Below are positions 32,813-43,916 of a DNA stretch of 64,000 nt, in pieces. This DNA is from Venturia oleaginea. Taxonomy: Eukaryota > Ascomycota > Dothideomycetes > Venturiales > Venturiaceae. Numbering within the stretch: position 1 is the stretch's first letter; each line of letters opens with the position of its first letter. The stretch covers positions 744,001 through 808,000 of the forward strand of contig JABMLP010000015.1 in the NCBI GenBank assembly GCA_013176395.1. Direction: 5' to 3'. The position numbers and the translations under genes were made by a program. The notes beneath the pieces are model-generated. The model saw only the letters and a list, made by a program, of their open reading frames with translations, did no database searches and was not told the origin of the DNA.

Positions 32813-33700
32813 TCAAACTTCCACCTCCACCTCCACCATCTCCGACAAAGTAACCCCCACCTTCCACGAATCAACACCACGAATCTTCACCGTTGCCTTT
32901 TTGGTTTCGGGTTTGGTTTTATGTCTATCACCCTTTTCTCCCCGATACTAGTACCCGTTTGCCTATTCTCTCCATCCCCATCCCCAACCCTCCCATCTTC
33001 ATCAACATAGCCAATATAGGTATCAACCACCAAATAAACAATGCCATCCACGACGAATAGCATCCCTTTTTCGAGTTGGGAGAGGAGGAGGAATGAGGAG
33101 GTGAAGGGGGGACTCTTGCTTTGGTGGTGGGCGGGGGGTTGAGATTTGTTTTGAGAATGATGTTTATCCAAGGCGGATTTTGGTTTGCGCCTTTATTGCT
33201 GTTGCTGTTGCGGACGGGAATGGGGGGGCAGAAGTGTGCTGGTGCTTTTTTGTAGGTTGATTGGGGAGGGAAGTGGTGTTTTGTAGGGAGATTTATTTGA
33301 TGATGGCGATGGAGTGGATGGTTCTTGTTGATTGAAGAACTTGGCGATTCAACTTCGTCTTCAATAGTGGGACGAGGTGGCTGTGTTCGAATTTGTGTTG
33401 GATACATCAGTTTATTCGATGATATCGATGGAGTGCGTGTTTCTTCCTAGCCCGAAGAACTCGGTGTCTCAACCTCATCTTCCACAGAAGACGGTGGCGG
33501 TGGCGGTGGTGGGGGCGGAGAATAGCATTGCTGCTCCACTTGTTCTTTCGGACGGATAGTTAATCCTAATTTTGCAACAGGTGATGTGATTTTGGAGTCC
33601 TGTGGTGAGCTTGGTGGTACGATTTCCACCTCAGTTTCTCTTCGGGGCTCGAATTGATCCTCTTGTGAATATGATTTTCGTAGGGATAAAGGGAGGGAGG
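32813..33700 (-). pseudogene. Pro/Ser-rich coding relic ending in a possible eIF5A-like SH3 segment
   Basis: Minus-strand frames give a Pro/Ser-rich region with an imperfect tandem duplication (VEDEVETPSSS and IEDEVESPSSS, about 120 bp apart) and a TAG between the copies. After a frame change comes LLLSQLEKGMLFVVDGIVYL, then KPNPKPK, KKATVKIRGVDSWKVGVTL and a stop at 32813. The LEKGMLFVVDG part resembles the first strands of the eIF5A/EF-P N-domain and also MPPKKLLASQVKKGMYVVIE at 35165. The stops and frame changes argue for decay, though unrecognised introns are possible. Frames upstream to 34468 are open but unidentified. Confidence 0.3.
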
Positions 33701-34833
33701 ATCACTGGAGGATCTCGTTTTCCTCGATTCGATTGAGAATCGGTTGTAACCCTCTCGCCGCTCTTCCCGTGAGGTTGCTGTGGAGTTTGTTGATGATGGC
33801 TGGAATCTCGTCGGATGGATTTATCGGAATGAGGAAATTCTCCTGTGTCTGAGCCCTGCTCTCGGCAAGGCCGTGATTGGCGATGCTGATTATCTGGAAC
33901 TACGCGTCCAGTTGCAAATGGGGGATCGGCAGTCTCTGTTCGCTGATTTGAATATTGATCTGATGGCATTGATTGATGATTCCTTCGGTAAGATGCAGGT
34001 CGGGGATGAGGTTGGCCATTCGTCGTCCATAACGGGTGCCCTCTCTTGACAGCGCTGACCTGGTATTTTCTCTCTGGTGATGTCCTTCGTAACCCCTCGA
34101 CCGGGTTCCAGATTGAGTCGTATAGGGTAATGCAGTGGACTAGGGTGAACGGAGCCTTCCCCAAAGCCTGTTGGTCTCTCCTGACTTGAAGCAGAAGCGA
34201 CACGACTATCCCCATAAAGCTGATGACACCAATCCTGTCTGTTCGGATAGGATCGTCCCTCACCTGCAAGTCGTGCCGTGCTAATTCCATTCCATGGACA
34301 TGAGGGAGCACTCGAGGGTAAGTTCCAATTCGTGCGCTGCGATGGTGTCCGGGGCAAACGATGGAAAGAACGTGGTTGATATCCTACGTGGCCGCTGTCA
34401 TCCTGATTTCTCCGGATGAAGGGCCTCGTTGGCTGGCGAGCCTGACTGGAGGCGGGGTGGTGGTACATTCACATCTGGGTCATGTCAAGTACGACGTGTT
34501 GTTTTGTTGTGATGTTGATTCGTCGTGGTAAAGTTAAGGTCGATCCCCTGAGAAAGTATTGATGTATAACGTTGTGCTGTCAAGACCTTCTCTCTCCACC
34601 CAACAACCTTTGACGGCCCACCACAGCGAGGCCGGCAGTTCAAGGTACCTACGCACCTTCAAGATAGCTGGCGATGCCAAATTTGAGATCGGCTCAGATG
34701 TATCGAGCATTCGGAATTGCCAGAAATCTATCGACTTTGCTGTTGAGATTAGAGGCTGCCATCAAGCAGCGGAATTTCTGGTTTTATAGGCCAGAAGAGA
34801 GGTTTCGACCAACGGCCATCGGATCCACTAGAA
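33701..34833. other. overlapping minus-strand open frames, unidentified
   Basis: Two overlapping minus-strand frames (34311-33631 and 34468-33890) are rich in Arg, Ser, Pro and Gln and show no recognised domain. They may belong to the relic at 32813-33700 or be chance frames. No gene is called. Confidence 0.25.
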
Positions 34834-35048
34834 ATGTGGCATGTAGCCGTAATTCGCTCAACTAAACGGTCATCTCTTGAACCCAGCCGCCATCTCTACA
34901 AAATCGCAATGAGCCTTCAGCATACTCCTCTGTTCTCCCTGTTTGTTCACTCTATCAATCTGCACGAACCATTGCTTCGTTTTTTGCATGTCCACCATTC
35001 TCTGGCCCCCTTCTACAAGCCAATGCGTATTCCCCTTCATCGTTACGA

Positions 35049-35340
35049 CTATCGATTCGGTGACTTCGCAGTCTCGGCATCGTACTCGTCAAGTGCGAGT
35101 TCGTTTTCAATGACGACATACATTCCTTTTTTGACTTGGGAGGCGAGGAGTTTCTTGGGCGGCATATTGGTGGGATGTTTGATGAGGGTGATTTGGGGCG
35201 TGAGGCTGTGGAGGAATCGGAGTTGGGGTACTGTGTATCGTGTGTGCTTGGTGTTCTTGATACTTATAAAGCTGTTGGGCGACTCGAAGAGTATTGAAGA
35301 GGGAACGGCGACGTGTTGGTATGTTGGAAGTTTATGTCTT
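35049..35340 (-). pseudogene. relic related to 32813-33700 (KKGMYVV motif)
   Basis: A minus-strand frame is open from about 35340 and reads RYTVPQLRFLHSLTPQITLI, then MPPKKLLASQVKKGMYVVIE (Met at 35165), and ends at TAG 35049. Its LLASQVKKGMYVV core pairs with LLLSQLEKGMLFVV in the neighbouring relic. No start exon was identified. It may be a partial duplicate of that gene. Confidence 0.3.
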
Positions 35341-35665
35341 CACTGCCATAAACTTTGAGGATGCATAGTTGGAACACGCTCAGTGGATCTTTTGGACGGG
35401 CACTGAGAGCACCGCGGTCTCGGTTTGTCTCCTCATGCGAGGCATGGATATTGGTGCATTTCTGGGAACAGAAAAGAATTATCGTCTCGAAAATTTGTTC
35501 CCGTCGATAGAGTCGTGAATGTTATATCAAGGTGAGTTGTTTCTTGTCGGGTACGATTTGGCGAGCTGATCGTGAGTCACTTTTGTCGCTGTCCGCTGCC
35601 CAGTATCGAAAACTGACTACGTCGAACCTACCATCTTGAACGCGCCTCTGAACACTGGTCGCAGT

Positions 35666-36078
35666 CAGGCCTCTCAACCGTCCGCGGCGGGGACGAGTTA
35701 GGCCAGGGCGACTCGGCGGGAAATTAACAATTCGGCGTCGGATTATCGCAAAAATTATGGAATCCGCAGAATAGCTAGTCGGTTATAAGAGATAGCTAAG
35801 AACTAAGGGGCTTTGTTTATAGAATTATCTTAATTAGGGAGTAGATAGAGATTTCTCCAAAAAAAAGTTGGAATTCCTCCCGCTATCTTACTCTCTACCT
35901 TACTCTTTATCCTGTAGCCCTATATACGCCTGACTACCGCCATTTCGCCTAGCGCCTAGCGGTAGGACGAATAAGCTACGGACGTCAGGACTTACGGCGG
36001 GAGAAGGTTAAGTCTATAGACTACTTGGTATCTGGCGGCCTTAGGCGAGTAATGTCAGGCGGACTGTTGAGAGGCCTG
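35666..36078. mobile_element. hAT-type MITE, 413 bp, 8-bp target duplication GTCGCAGT
   Basis: The ends are inverted repeats starting CAGGCCTCTCAAC, with one mismatch in the first 20. A perfect 8-bp direct repeat GTCGCAGT flanks the element at 35658-35665 and 36079-36086. Eight-base duplications and CAGG-type ends are the hallmarks of hAT elements. The interior is AT-rich without coding capacity, so it is non-autonomous. Its presence implies a hAT transposase elsewhere in the genome, now or in the past. Confidence 0.88.
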
Positions 36079-36086
36079 GTCGCAGT

Positions 36087-36928
36087 TATCCTTCTCAATC
36101 CATTTCGTCTTAGACCACTTCTTCAGAGCTTCAAGTTGCGCCATACTCGGGACCTCAATTCACCCATCTTTGACTAAGTTCCCCCATCTCCTGCTATCCA
36201 CCGTGAACCCTATAATGTGTGTGGATCGGCTTCGCTCTAGCCCCCACGTAGAAGTTGACAACTTCGCAAATATAAAACCGATCAGGATGATCATTCCTTT
36301 CTCAAGTTAATGAGCTTGCACTAACCTCAAATCAACTCTTGCCATGTCCTCTTCAGTCGGACGAAGAAGCACATCATATGTACTGATGATCATCTCTTTA
36401 TAGCCAAATGGCGCCTCGAAAGAAACGGCCTAGATAAAGTACACCTGAGAGCTGCCGGAGGCCTGAGCGGTAACATCCACAATCTTACAAATATCAAACA
36501 TATATGTACAGGCCTGCCGAATCCAGTCCCTTTCACAGGCCTGCCATTCTGAACAAAGGAGAGCTCAATAGTTCGGTAGAACAAAGTAAGTCGTAGCCCA
36601 ATCGCCAATGTATCTTTTCTTGAGCAGCTAGCCGTCGAAGGCTCGTTGTACTGGACTCCAACTTACCACGGATTAAAGTAAATTTGACAGCAGCGCCAAA
36701 CTGTAACCATGTGTGCTATGGGACGAATCGCTTTGGCTAAGACTCATCGGAAGCAAAGCGATATGCCAAAGCGAGGTCGAGAAACATATAATAAACTCGA
36801 ATCCACATCCTGTAGAGATAATCCACCAACACTACAAACTCGAGGACACTAATCTCCTGACGCTTGCAACAAAGTCATCCTAAACAAAGATCACCAACAG
36901 TAAACTTCCAACAATAACGAATACAACA
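36087..36928. other. intergenic, no gene seen
   Basis: No coding frame with a recognisable domain. The distal part should contain the promoter of the 36929 gene. Confidence 0.35.
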
Positions 36929-37348
36929 ATGACCACCACCAGACCACAAACCAACTCCAAGGGCATCGAGTACTTCCCCGTTCTGGCCGGAGATGTCTAC
37001 AAATATGACACACTCCTCTACAGCGACCGCATCTGCACGGTCGTCTCTAGCGAGAAGTACCAACACCAATACTCCGGCAGTGTCCCAAAACGCCACATGG
37101 TCTTCTCCACCTTGCGTGAAGGAAAGCTTCTAGAAACAGTGGTGCGGCCAAACGAAACCATGATGCGGATCACCGCAAATGGCATGGTCATGATGCCAGA
37201 ACAATTTCTACAAGAGCGGGTGCTGGCGGAGCAAGCGAAGAGAGGTATGGCCATCATGATGAGGGACAGACTATGCAAAATACAAGATGTTAGGGTGAAC
37301 AAGTTCGGAGAAACACTGCTGGTGCATCCAAGGACGCACATTGAGTAG
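36929..37348 (+). CDS. small protein with two possible eIF5A/EF-P-like SH3 segments
   Basis: A 139-residue single-exon frame. GDVYKYDTLLYSDRICTVVS followed by KRHMVFSTLREGKLLETVVR and PNETM follows the strand order and spacing of the EF-P/eIF5A N-terminal SH3-like domain (G-hydrophobic-hydrophobic, R-C-x-hydrophobic, then H.V....GK..E). A second short segment (KRGMAIMMRDRLCKIQDVRV) repeats the first strands. The hypusine loop of true eIF5A (TGKHGHAK) is absent, so it is not a functional eIF5A. Another open frame overlaps the end (37341-37571), so the true 3' end may differ. A 40-bp word near 37467 is duplicated imperfectly at 37639. The domain reading is inference. Confidence 0.45.
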   Translation: MTTTRPQTNSKGIEYFPVLAGDVYKYDTLLYSDRICTVVSSEKYQHQYSGSVPKRHMVFSTLREGKLLETVVRPNETMMRITANGMVMMPEQFLQERVLAEQAKRGMAIMMRDRLCKIQDVRVNKFGETLLVHPRTHIE

Positions 37349-38149
37349 CGACAGATGGGAGGATATAGAAATTTGTGGAGATGTACTTCTCGAGTTTCCT
37401 GGACAGAAAGCGTGCATGATAGCAGTGCACAGAGCGCTATCATCAAGACGTGGAGACAACGCTCCAAAGGCAGTGTCTGCAAACACGCCTCTTGAAGGAC
37501 AACAAGTCGAGGTGGAAGTCGGCCACAAAGAAGTTGTGGTACAGGAGCAAGCAGTCGCAGAAAGTGGATAGAGCTTTCTGGAGAGGACGGACGATGGATG
37601 TTTACGCTGGGATCAGAGGAGTTGGCGCGTTGGTGTCCAAAGGCAGTGTCTGCCTACACGCCTTTCGAAGGACGACTAAGTACCCGACGGAAGGGGTGAT
37701 AGTAGAGTTCAGGATCATGGTGGAGATGATGATGGTGGCAGACGAAAGCGAGGTGAAGACGAGAACGAACGGGAGAGAAAGTCAAACACATGACGATTAT
37801 CAGAACCTGAACTATATTCTACTCCGCTTTCAGAACAGAAATGAAAGAAATCTCATCACAATAGGCACTAGGACTAAGCAATTGATTAATTGGAAATGAT
37901 ATCAACGTCCAATGCTCACGTGATCTCATCCGGCTCTTCTTCGAGCCCAATTCAACCACTAGGTCCGATAACAACGACATACACGGCTTCTTCACTCCAC
38001 GGCCTTATTCACATCCTCCTGGAGAGGCAAACCGCGATCCAATTCCATTCTCTAGATCAGCATTCCTCGCTGCCTCACTTGACGGCCAGCGCTCGAATCG
38101 TACCGACACTCACCGCTGAACCTCCCCTCTCCCCTCTACGCAAACAAAG
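37349..38149. other. 3' flank and promoter of the ESSS gene
   Basis: Contains the imperfect 173-bp-spaced direct repeat AAAGGCAGTGTCTGC (about 37467 and 37639) and open frames without recognised domains. The final part is the 5' UTR of the complex I gene. Confidence 0.35.
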
Positions 38150-38665
38150 ATGCCGCTCATCAAACCCTCCACGGCTCGCTCGAGTCTGCGATGCATGCGA
38201 TCACCAGCAACCCTCCAGCGATCCCCTCCCGCCCAGCGACACTTCTCCGTGACCCGCCAGGTCCGTTCTGACGACTCCCACGGCTCACATTACGACCCTC
38301 CCTCGGGCTGGCTATGGGGTGTGCCTCCAGGACAGGAATATAAGAAAGAGGGATGGGAAAACTTGATGATTTATGGGTTTGGAGGGGCCTGTGTTTTTGC
38401 TGTTGTGGGATACGCTTTCAAGCCCGATACTAGGTAGGTGCAGCTTTTCAATCATATTCGGGTTGGTTGCGGAAGAGAAGAAGAACGAGATCGGAAGTCT
38501 AGGAAGTCTGAAATCGGGGAGAACATATCCGCTGAAGCGACGGTGGTGGTCAAATTGCGTAGAATAAAACTAACGTGGCATAGCATTCAAACATGGGCAT
38601 TGGAAGAGGCGAGGCGAAGATTGGAAGCCGAGGGCATCCTCGAGGACCCAGAGGCAAAGAAGTAG
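38150..38665 (+). CDS. NADH:ubiquinone oxidoreductase ESSS subunit (NDUFB11 homologue), complex I
   Basis: Accessory membrane-arm subunit of mitochondrial complex I, 121 residues. Exon 1 is 38150-38433 and exon 2 is 38584-38665; the 150-nt intron has GTAGGT and CATAG, and the frame is kept. An N-terminal Arg/Ser-rich targeting sequence leads to PPSGWLWGVPPGQEYKKEGW, the family signature. A single transmembrane helix follows (IYGFGGACVFAVVGYAF), then KPDT and, after the intron, SIQTWALEEARRRLEAEG. Length and order match fungal ESSS subunits. No defects seen. Confidence 0.92.
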
Positions 38666-39436
38666 ACTGGATATCATAGTATGCGCATTCTGGGGAAGAT
38701 TAGAGGCAACGCTAACGTGCCAGGTATTTTTATACATCGTGGCGTCAGTGCTGAGTTTCCACCGAAGAACAGAAGTTGTGAAGTGGTCCCAAAGATTTCC
38801 TATACTCCAGTATTCCACATGCGTTTGTACACATTGGCTTATGCATGTGTGATTTGAAAGTGGTAGAGCAGATGTTCACGCATTAGAATCAAGTTTCGTC
38901 ACCTGTCACAATGATACTTCACGGTTTGTCGATTCCCTCTCGAAGGTTACGTTCCACTCCTACATCTACTCAGAAACTTGACATGAACATGAATGAGTTT
39001 CCAGACAGTCTGAACTAGGGGTTGCCAGAAGGTGATGGTCACAGTCACACTTCATGGGAAAATTTATTGATCCAAGAACCATGGCATCTTAGCAAAGATA
39101 ATGCGAATTGTATGGCCCAAATACCTGTAATAGCACAGCACCGCGTCTCCTTGTAACAGCCTAGCATCGCTCTCCTTGCATATACGCGCAATCACAACAA
39201 TTAAGTAATGTTCACCAACAATCCTCACAATTCCAAAAAAGCATATAGATACACCCTATCCCCCATCAGCACCCACAAGCACAGCAAGCACAGCACCGCG
39301 ATCATCCGCACTCACTTAACACCTATCAAACCCAGCAACTCTGACCCAGCGAAATCGACTTTTCAAAAATCGACTGCTCACTTTACAAAATCCGAATGTT
39401 CCAGCGAGACCCAGTAAAACAAACAAAGACCCGAAA
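38666..39436. other. intergenic, no gene seen
   Basis: Spacer with CA-rich sequence near 39270-39330. No gene or repeat recognised. Confidence 0.4.
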
Positions 39437-40735
39437 ATGTGCATAATAAAAACCCAACAATACGCCTGTGGATGCTTCAAAGACCCTTTCGCACCCCTTG
39501 AATTGTGTCCTACGGCACGACTTGTTTTCCCGCCGGCGCAGTGTTTGGCTTTTTTTTCGGCTGCGACGATGCCGATATCGATGCTTATACCTGAGATTGA
39601 GATTGGGTGTAGCGAGGTGGAGGGGGAGAGGGAGGGGAAGTCTTCATCTCCATGTCCGTCTCCGTCGTTAAATACAGTGCTATCAAGAGATTTGGGACGG
39701 GCATCATCTTTGGTCCCATGTACCTCATCACCACGCCTACGCATATCCCCATCTTACCCCCTTACTCCCGACCATATCCGTCCAACTGGGAGGATGGGAA
39801 TCGATAAGGAAGGTTGTGATAGGGAAGGGGAGAAGAAAGAGTTGGCACCGTGGGTGGCGAGGAGTAGATGGATGTGTATTCGTTGCTGTCCTGCTAAAAT
39901 GTATAAGGGGGATGGGGGGAGTTGTAACGAAACAATGTTAGTGTGACGATGGAGGGTGTGGGTTTGGGTGAGTATTTTTTTATTTTTATTTTTATTTTTT
40001 ATTTTTTTTGGTCCGGGTTGGGGTTGGGTGTGGTGTTGTGTAGTTTGAAGTGAAAGTGAGTGGATGAATGTTACTAACAAAATCATAGGATCATCTCGTG
40101 GTAGTGCAGGGAGTCTTTCTGAACTTGGTGGCGCGGGATTGTATATAGATTCAGCCCTGTATAGACGTTTAGAGCTGCCTCCATCATCACCACCTCCTAC
40201 TCCTCCAAAGATCGAAGACAATGCTCCACAACTTCTTCCGAAAATTGTGGAAACGCCACCATCTCCTCCCCCCAAATTTGAGAGACTAAGTCCAATTCTC
40301 AATAACAACACCAGCCAGACCAACTACCCCACCCCACTGCCAGAAACCTCCAGACCAAATTCCATAGGCTTCAACTTCGACTCCATAGTTTTCTCCCAGG
40401 ACAAGAATCGCCAAGGTATCAGTACAACTACTTACACCCCATCACCATCGCCAACTCAATACCACGCATACATTGACGACTCCACATCGCAGCCTTCCTC
40501 TACAGATTCATCCGGAGCCAAAAAATTCCACCGGAATCTATGGGATAGTGAGGAAGGGGGGAGTTGGGGTAGTACTAAGAGTGTTAGGGTTCTTGGTTTG
40601 GGTACGGGAGATGGTGATAGTGTTTTGCAATCTGAGATGTGGCCGTTTCCTTCACTCTCGTCATCGAGGAGGGTGAAGACGAAATCGTTGAGGTTGTTCA
40701 GGATTTTGAGGAGGGATGTTGGGAAGGATTTTTGA
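39437..40735 (+). CDS. hypothetical protein, N-terminal MC...YxCGC motif and Pro-rich region
   Basis: The upstream exon (from 39437) starts MCIIKTQQYACGCFKDPF, the Cys pattern of a widespread small fungal family (MC-x(n)-Y-x-CGC) that lacks a known function. The downstream exon reads SLSELGGAGLYIDSALYRRL, then a PPSSPPPTPP-type region and a basic tail (RRVKTKSLRLFRILRR), ending at 40735. The best junction in frame is 39936/40105 (GTTAGT donor, GGTAG acceptor), giving about 376 residues. A nearer acceptor (40088) does not fit the phase, so the splice site is uncertain. A poly-T run (39975-40010) lies in the intron. Confidence 0.5.
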
Positions 40736-41133
40736 TGGTGAGCTGTGTAGTTGAGAGTGGGATGGCCCGTGTAGCCTCCGGGAACGGTGATGGCGTCGTG
40801 TATTACTGAGCGATAGGAAGCTAGGATCAATATTGATTCTGATATTTTGATTCTCGAATGATCAGTGAGAGTTTTGGGCTATTGCTGGAGAGCTGATGGT
40901 GTTGATTCGGGCTTCACCTGTTGTCGATGTTCGTAGCCGGAGTACTTGGACAGTAGAACGATTTCACCCTGTTGAGTTATATCCACCATATTCCTGTTTA
41001 CATTTCCTGATGCGACTCTATCCATAGTTTCCAGTCTTCGGTCTGAAGGATGTAACGGACTCGGGCTTCTAGCCAGGCAGTGTTGCCCCAGAAGCCCCAG
41101 CTTGCCTTTTGGCGTCGTTAGTTGATGCCGCAT
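40736..41133. other. intergenic, convergent 3' ends
   Basis: Spacer between the hypothetical gene (+) and the kinase-like gene (-). Nothing recognised. Confidence 0.35.
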
Positions 41134-42066
41134 TCAGAAGGACGGGAATGAGCTTGCCTGGAATCGTAGCCAATCTACCAGCGCTCGTTCCCAATGTTTG
41201 ACAAAAACGTCCAATTCGTAGTTCTTGCCAGATACTTGGGTAATCTTGTCTAGATACCTCCTGAGCAGCTTTTCCTCTCCAGCTCCCATCCCCATGGTTT
41301 TGCTCGTTGGAGTCTCTAGCATGTGTCCTGGCACGGAGCATGTAAACAACTTGGCGAGATCGCAGACGCCCAAACCAAGACCAACATATTGGAAGTCGAC
41401 GAATGCCACGGCATCACCATTTGTAGTCGTAAAAAGATTCTCGCTTTTGACATCGCCGTGGATTAGAGTCTCGTATTTAGAGATTGGGCCTTTCTTGCTC
41501 CCATCGACAATAGGAGAGAGAGATTTCGCGACAATCTCCGCGATTGAGGGGGCGTCCTTCATATCGTTGGATCGAGCGCATAGTGCAGCTGCCCATTCCG
41601 ACCTCGAAGAGCAAAGATCATCATACTCGTCTCTTCGTGTGGCAAGATATGTGTAACCACCATTCAACCAAACGCCCTGGCTTGCTGTTGTGCTCTTCTT
41701 CTCCTCAAAGTGCTGCAAAGGCGGCAACACCAATTTCGTACGATCGAACGACTTGGCTTTGTCCCACCAGAGACCATGGAAGGAAGCAAGCCAGTCGATT
41801 GTGGCATGAACTTGCGCTTCACTAAGTTCGGCTTTTTTTTCGCCTGCCAAAGGAAAGGATTGTCGAAGATCCGTCATGATCATCGCTGTTGATGCATCCG
41901 TGCTTAACTTCCCGTTAGTACTCCGCCACAGCAATATTCTTGGATTCATGTCAGTAAATGTCCATTTGAGCGTAAATTGCTGACTGTACAATGTTAACAG
42001 GGCGATGGCGTATGAGAACTCCATGATAGACTCAAATTCTAGTTTTGTGGCAAAAGCGACCAACAT
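41134..42066 (-). CDS. CHK/APH-type phosphotransferase (kinase-like), N-terminal exons unresolved
   Basis: Protein-kinase-like fold of the aminoglycoside phosphotransferase/CHK (ecdysteroid kinase-like) group. The catalytic loop LIHGDVKSENLF (H-G-D...N) and the metal-binding VAFVDFQYVGLG are intact, followed by GVCDLAKLF. Earlier, IMTDLRQSFPLAG matches the hinge/brace region. The frame is open from 42066, but the N-lobe with the ATP lysine is not visible in it. Minus-strand frames above 42100 contain NELWGRYGIVYEAQ and PPLVTINRPGNVSDEDEG, which look like the missing N-lobe in other frames. More exons or a decayed 5' half reaching about 42700 are therefore likely. Substrate unknown. Confidence 0.7.
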   Translation of the reverse strand: MLVAFATKLEFESIMEFSYAIALLTLYSQQFTLKWTFTDMNPRILLWRSTNGKLSTDASTAMIMTDLRQSFPLAGEKKAELSEAQVHATIDWLASFHGLWWDKAKSFDRTKLVLPPLQHFEEKKSTTASQGVWLNGGYTYLATRRDEYDDLCSSRSEWAAALCARSNDMKDAPSIAEIVAKSLSPIVDGSKKGPISKYETLIHGDVKSENLFTTTNGDAVAFVDFQYVGLGLGVCDLAKLFTCSVPGHMLETPTSKTMGMGAGEEKLLRRYLDKITQVSGKNYELDVFVKHWERALVDWLRFQASSFPSF

Positions 42067-43687
42067 CGATCGCCCCGACCCTCGTCTTCGTCAGACACGT
42101 TTCCGGGCCTATTTATTGTAACAAGAGGCGGACACAAAGCCTCTCCAATTTCTTCGGCCCTTTCGAAATGCCCACTCGTGGTGAAGGTGTGCAGAAAATA
42201 GCAACTGGAATTGATGAACAGGGAGGCCATGAGCATGCGACAGCCGAATTATACGAGCCAAAATCTATTTCATCTTGGAAGACCATCCTTTTTCAGCACG
42301 TCAGCAGCGACTTCAACTCCCATGCTGCTTGAAAAATATCTCAAGCCCAGAGAAATTTTCTAGGAATGTACAAATTGGCCGCGGGCCTGGACAACGACTT
42401 TACACCTGTGGGAGTGCATGTTTTGCGCCTCGTATACGATCCCGTATCTTCCCCACAACTCATTAAAATTTAGATTCGCACCCACATGGCTACGGCCAGC
42501 GACTGAGAACGCTGAACCATTACAAACTGCGGGAAGACCTCTCTCAATGGAGTCTCTCCAGATTCGCGCGTGGCGAAACATGCAGAAACTGACTTCAGAG
42601 ACGACTGACGGAGAACAAAACCAAATACCTGTAATTGGACTCTTATACTGTATAAACAGCAATGGTGTGAATGTCTCAAGGCGAGCTTCCTCCGTAGAAT
42701 TCACTCAAGATCCTGCTCATCAAAAAAATTTAGGCGCGCTAAGAATTAATTCATCTCACTTCAACGCTGTTAAACCACAATCGACATCGACAGTTTTCTG
42801 GCAACATCTTCTTTGAGATTGTCAGAAATTTATCGATATCGATCCAGAATCAGAAGATCGCTTTATCCGCACGATGTTCGGTGGCCGAGGTCTATGTGTG
42901 GACATGAATTGATTAGACCGCTGTAGTCACATCATTTCTGCGATCTCAATACCATCAGAACTAGGACTTTATGCGACCAGTAATCTTCCCCCAAAGTGTG
43001 CTCGATTTTCGTCTAAACCCTGTCGTTGTTCAGAACTTCGTGCCCGAACAGGGCTGTGGTTTTATGGACTTTTGCTTGCAAATCTGCCCAAAACAATGGC
43101 ATTAGAACTGGACTTAGCGCGCTCAGCCTGCTTCCTTCTCACTCTTCTAGGAGTTCAAGGATACCGACGATGAGCCATAATGATGGTGAGAACCGTTATC
43201 CAATGGGGATGCTGCGCCTTGGCGAGGTTGTGTGGCGGTACTGAAGGATCACGAAACAACACATTACTCACGCATGGTTGGGCTATGACAACGAAGCAGA
43301 CCACGAGCAAAACTCAAAGCTGGAGATAATACGAAAAATGGCGATCCCCAAGTTTATCGTTGCGCTCGTCAGCACAGCAGTTTTCCGTTTCTCAACATTC
43401 GACATTCTGGACCCCAAAAGGGCGAATCTGCGACAAAGGCTTCTAGAAAACAGCACAAGACGCTCGTTCCTCAAAAAAAAACGCGAAAGCTCTTGTTCAG
43501 AAAATACACATTTCTTGAAATTTCACAAAGACAATACCTAATGCGAAATCCAAGAAACCTGACCAACACTAAGAGCGAAAAGCATACACCACACCATAAC
43601 CACAACAATAACACCATTCATGTCAAATAATTTCTCAGATCCTCACCATACTAAACCAATCCCTCCACACTCCACACCCAACAACAA
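42067..43687. other. probable 5' exons of the kinase-like gene, then gene-free sequence
   Basis: About 42067-42700 on the minus strand carries fragments resembling the kinase N-lobe. From about 42800 to 43680 no gene is recognised. Confidence 0.3.
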
Positions 43688-43916
43688 ATGTGCTACCGTG
43701 AAACCGTCCACTACACCTGCGGCTGCAGCGAACTCTCCGAATACCACCGCAAAAAACCGAAAATACTTTTGTTCAGGTCCTGGTATCGTGGAAGATGTAG
43801 ATGCGTATATGCGGTGTTCTGAACATGATTCAAGGTTTCGGGTGGATAGGTTGGGGACGATGCCGGTTTGGAGGAAGGTGGGGGAGTTGGTTAGGAGGAG
43901 GTGGCCTGGAGAATGA
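43688..43916 (+). pseudogene. small MC...YxCGC protein with apparent 1-nt frameshift
   Basis: Begins MCYRETVHYTCGCSELSEYH, the same N-terminal pattern as the gene at 39437. After an A6 run (around 43750-43756) the coherent frame shifts by one. It then continues CSGPGIVEDVDAYMRCSEHD to a stop at 43916, with the later Cys and CSEH typical of this family. A 1-nt indel in the A run would join the two parts, so this is either a frameshift mutation or a sequencing error. A short intron is not excluded. Function unknown. Confidence 0.45.

Noticed and set aside
36929..37348. True eIF5A gene
   Set aside because: The hypusine-bearing TGKHGHAK loop is missing and the sequence is too divergent; only a fold-level resemblance is claimed.
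40064..40104. Met at 40064 as a separate gene start
   Set aside because: The Met lies just before a branch site and acceptor, so it is probably intronic.
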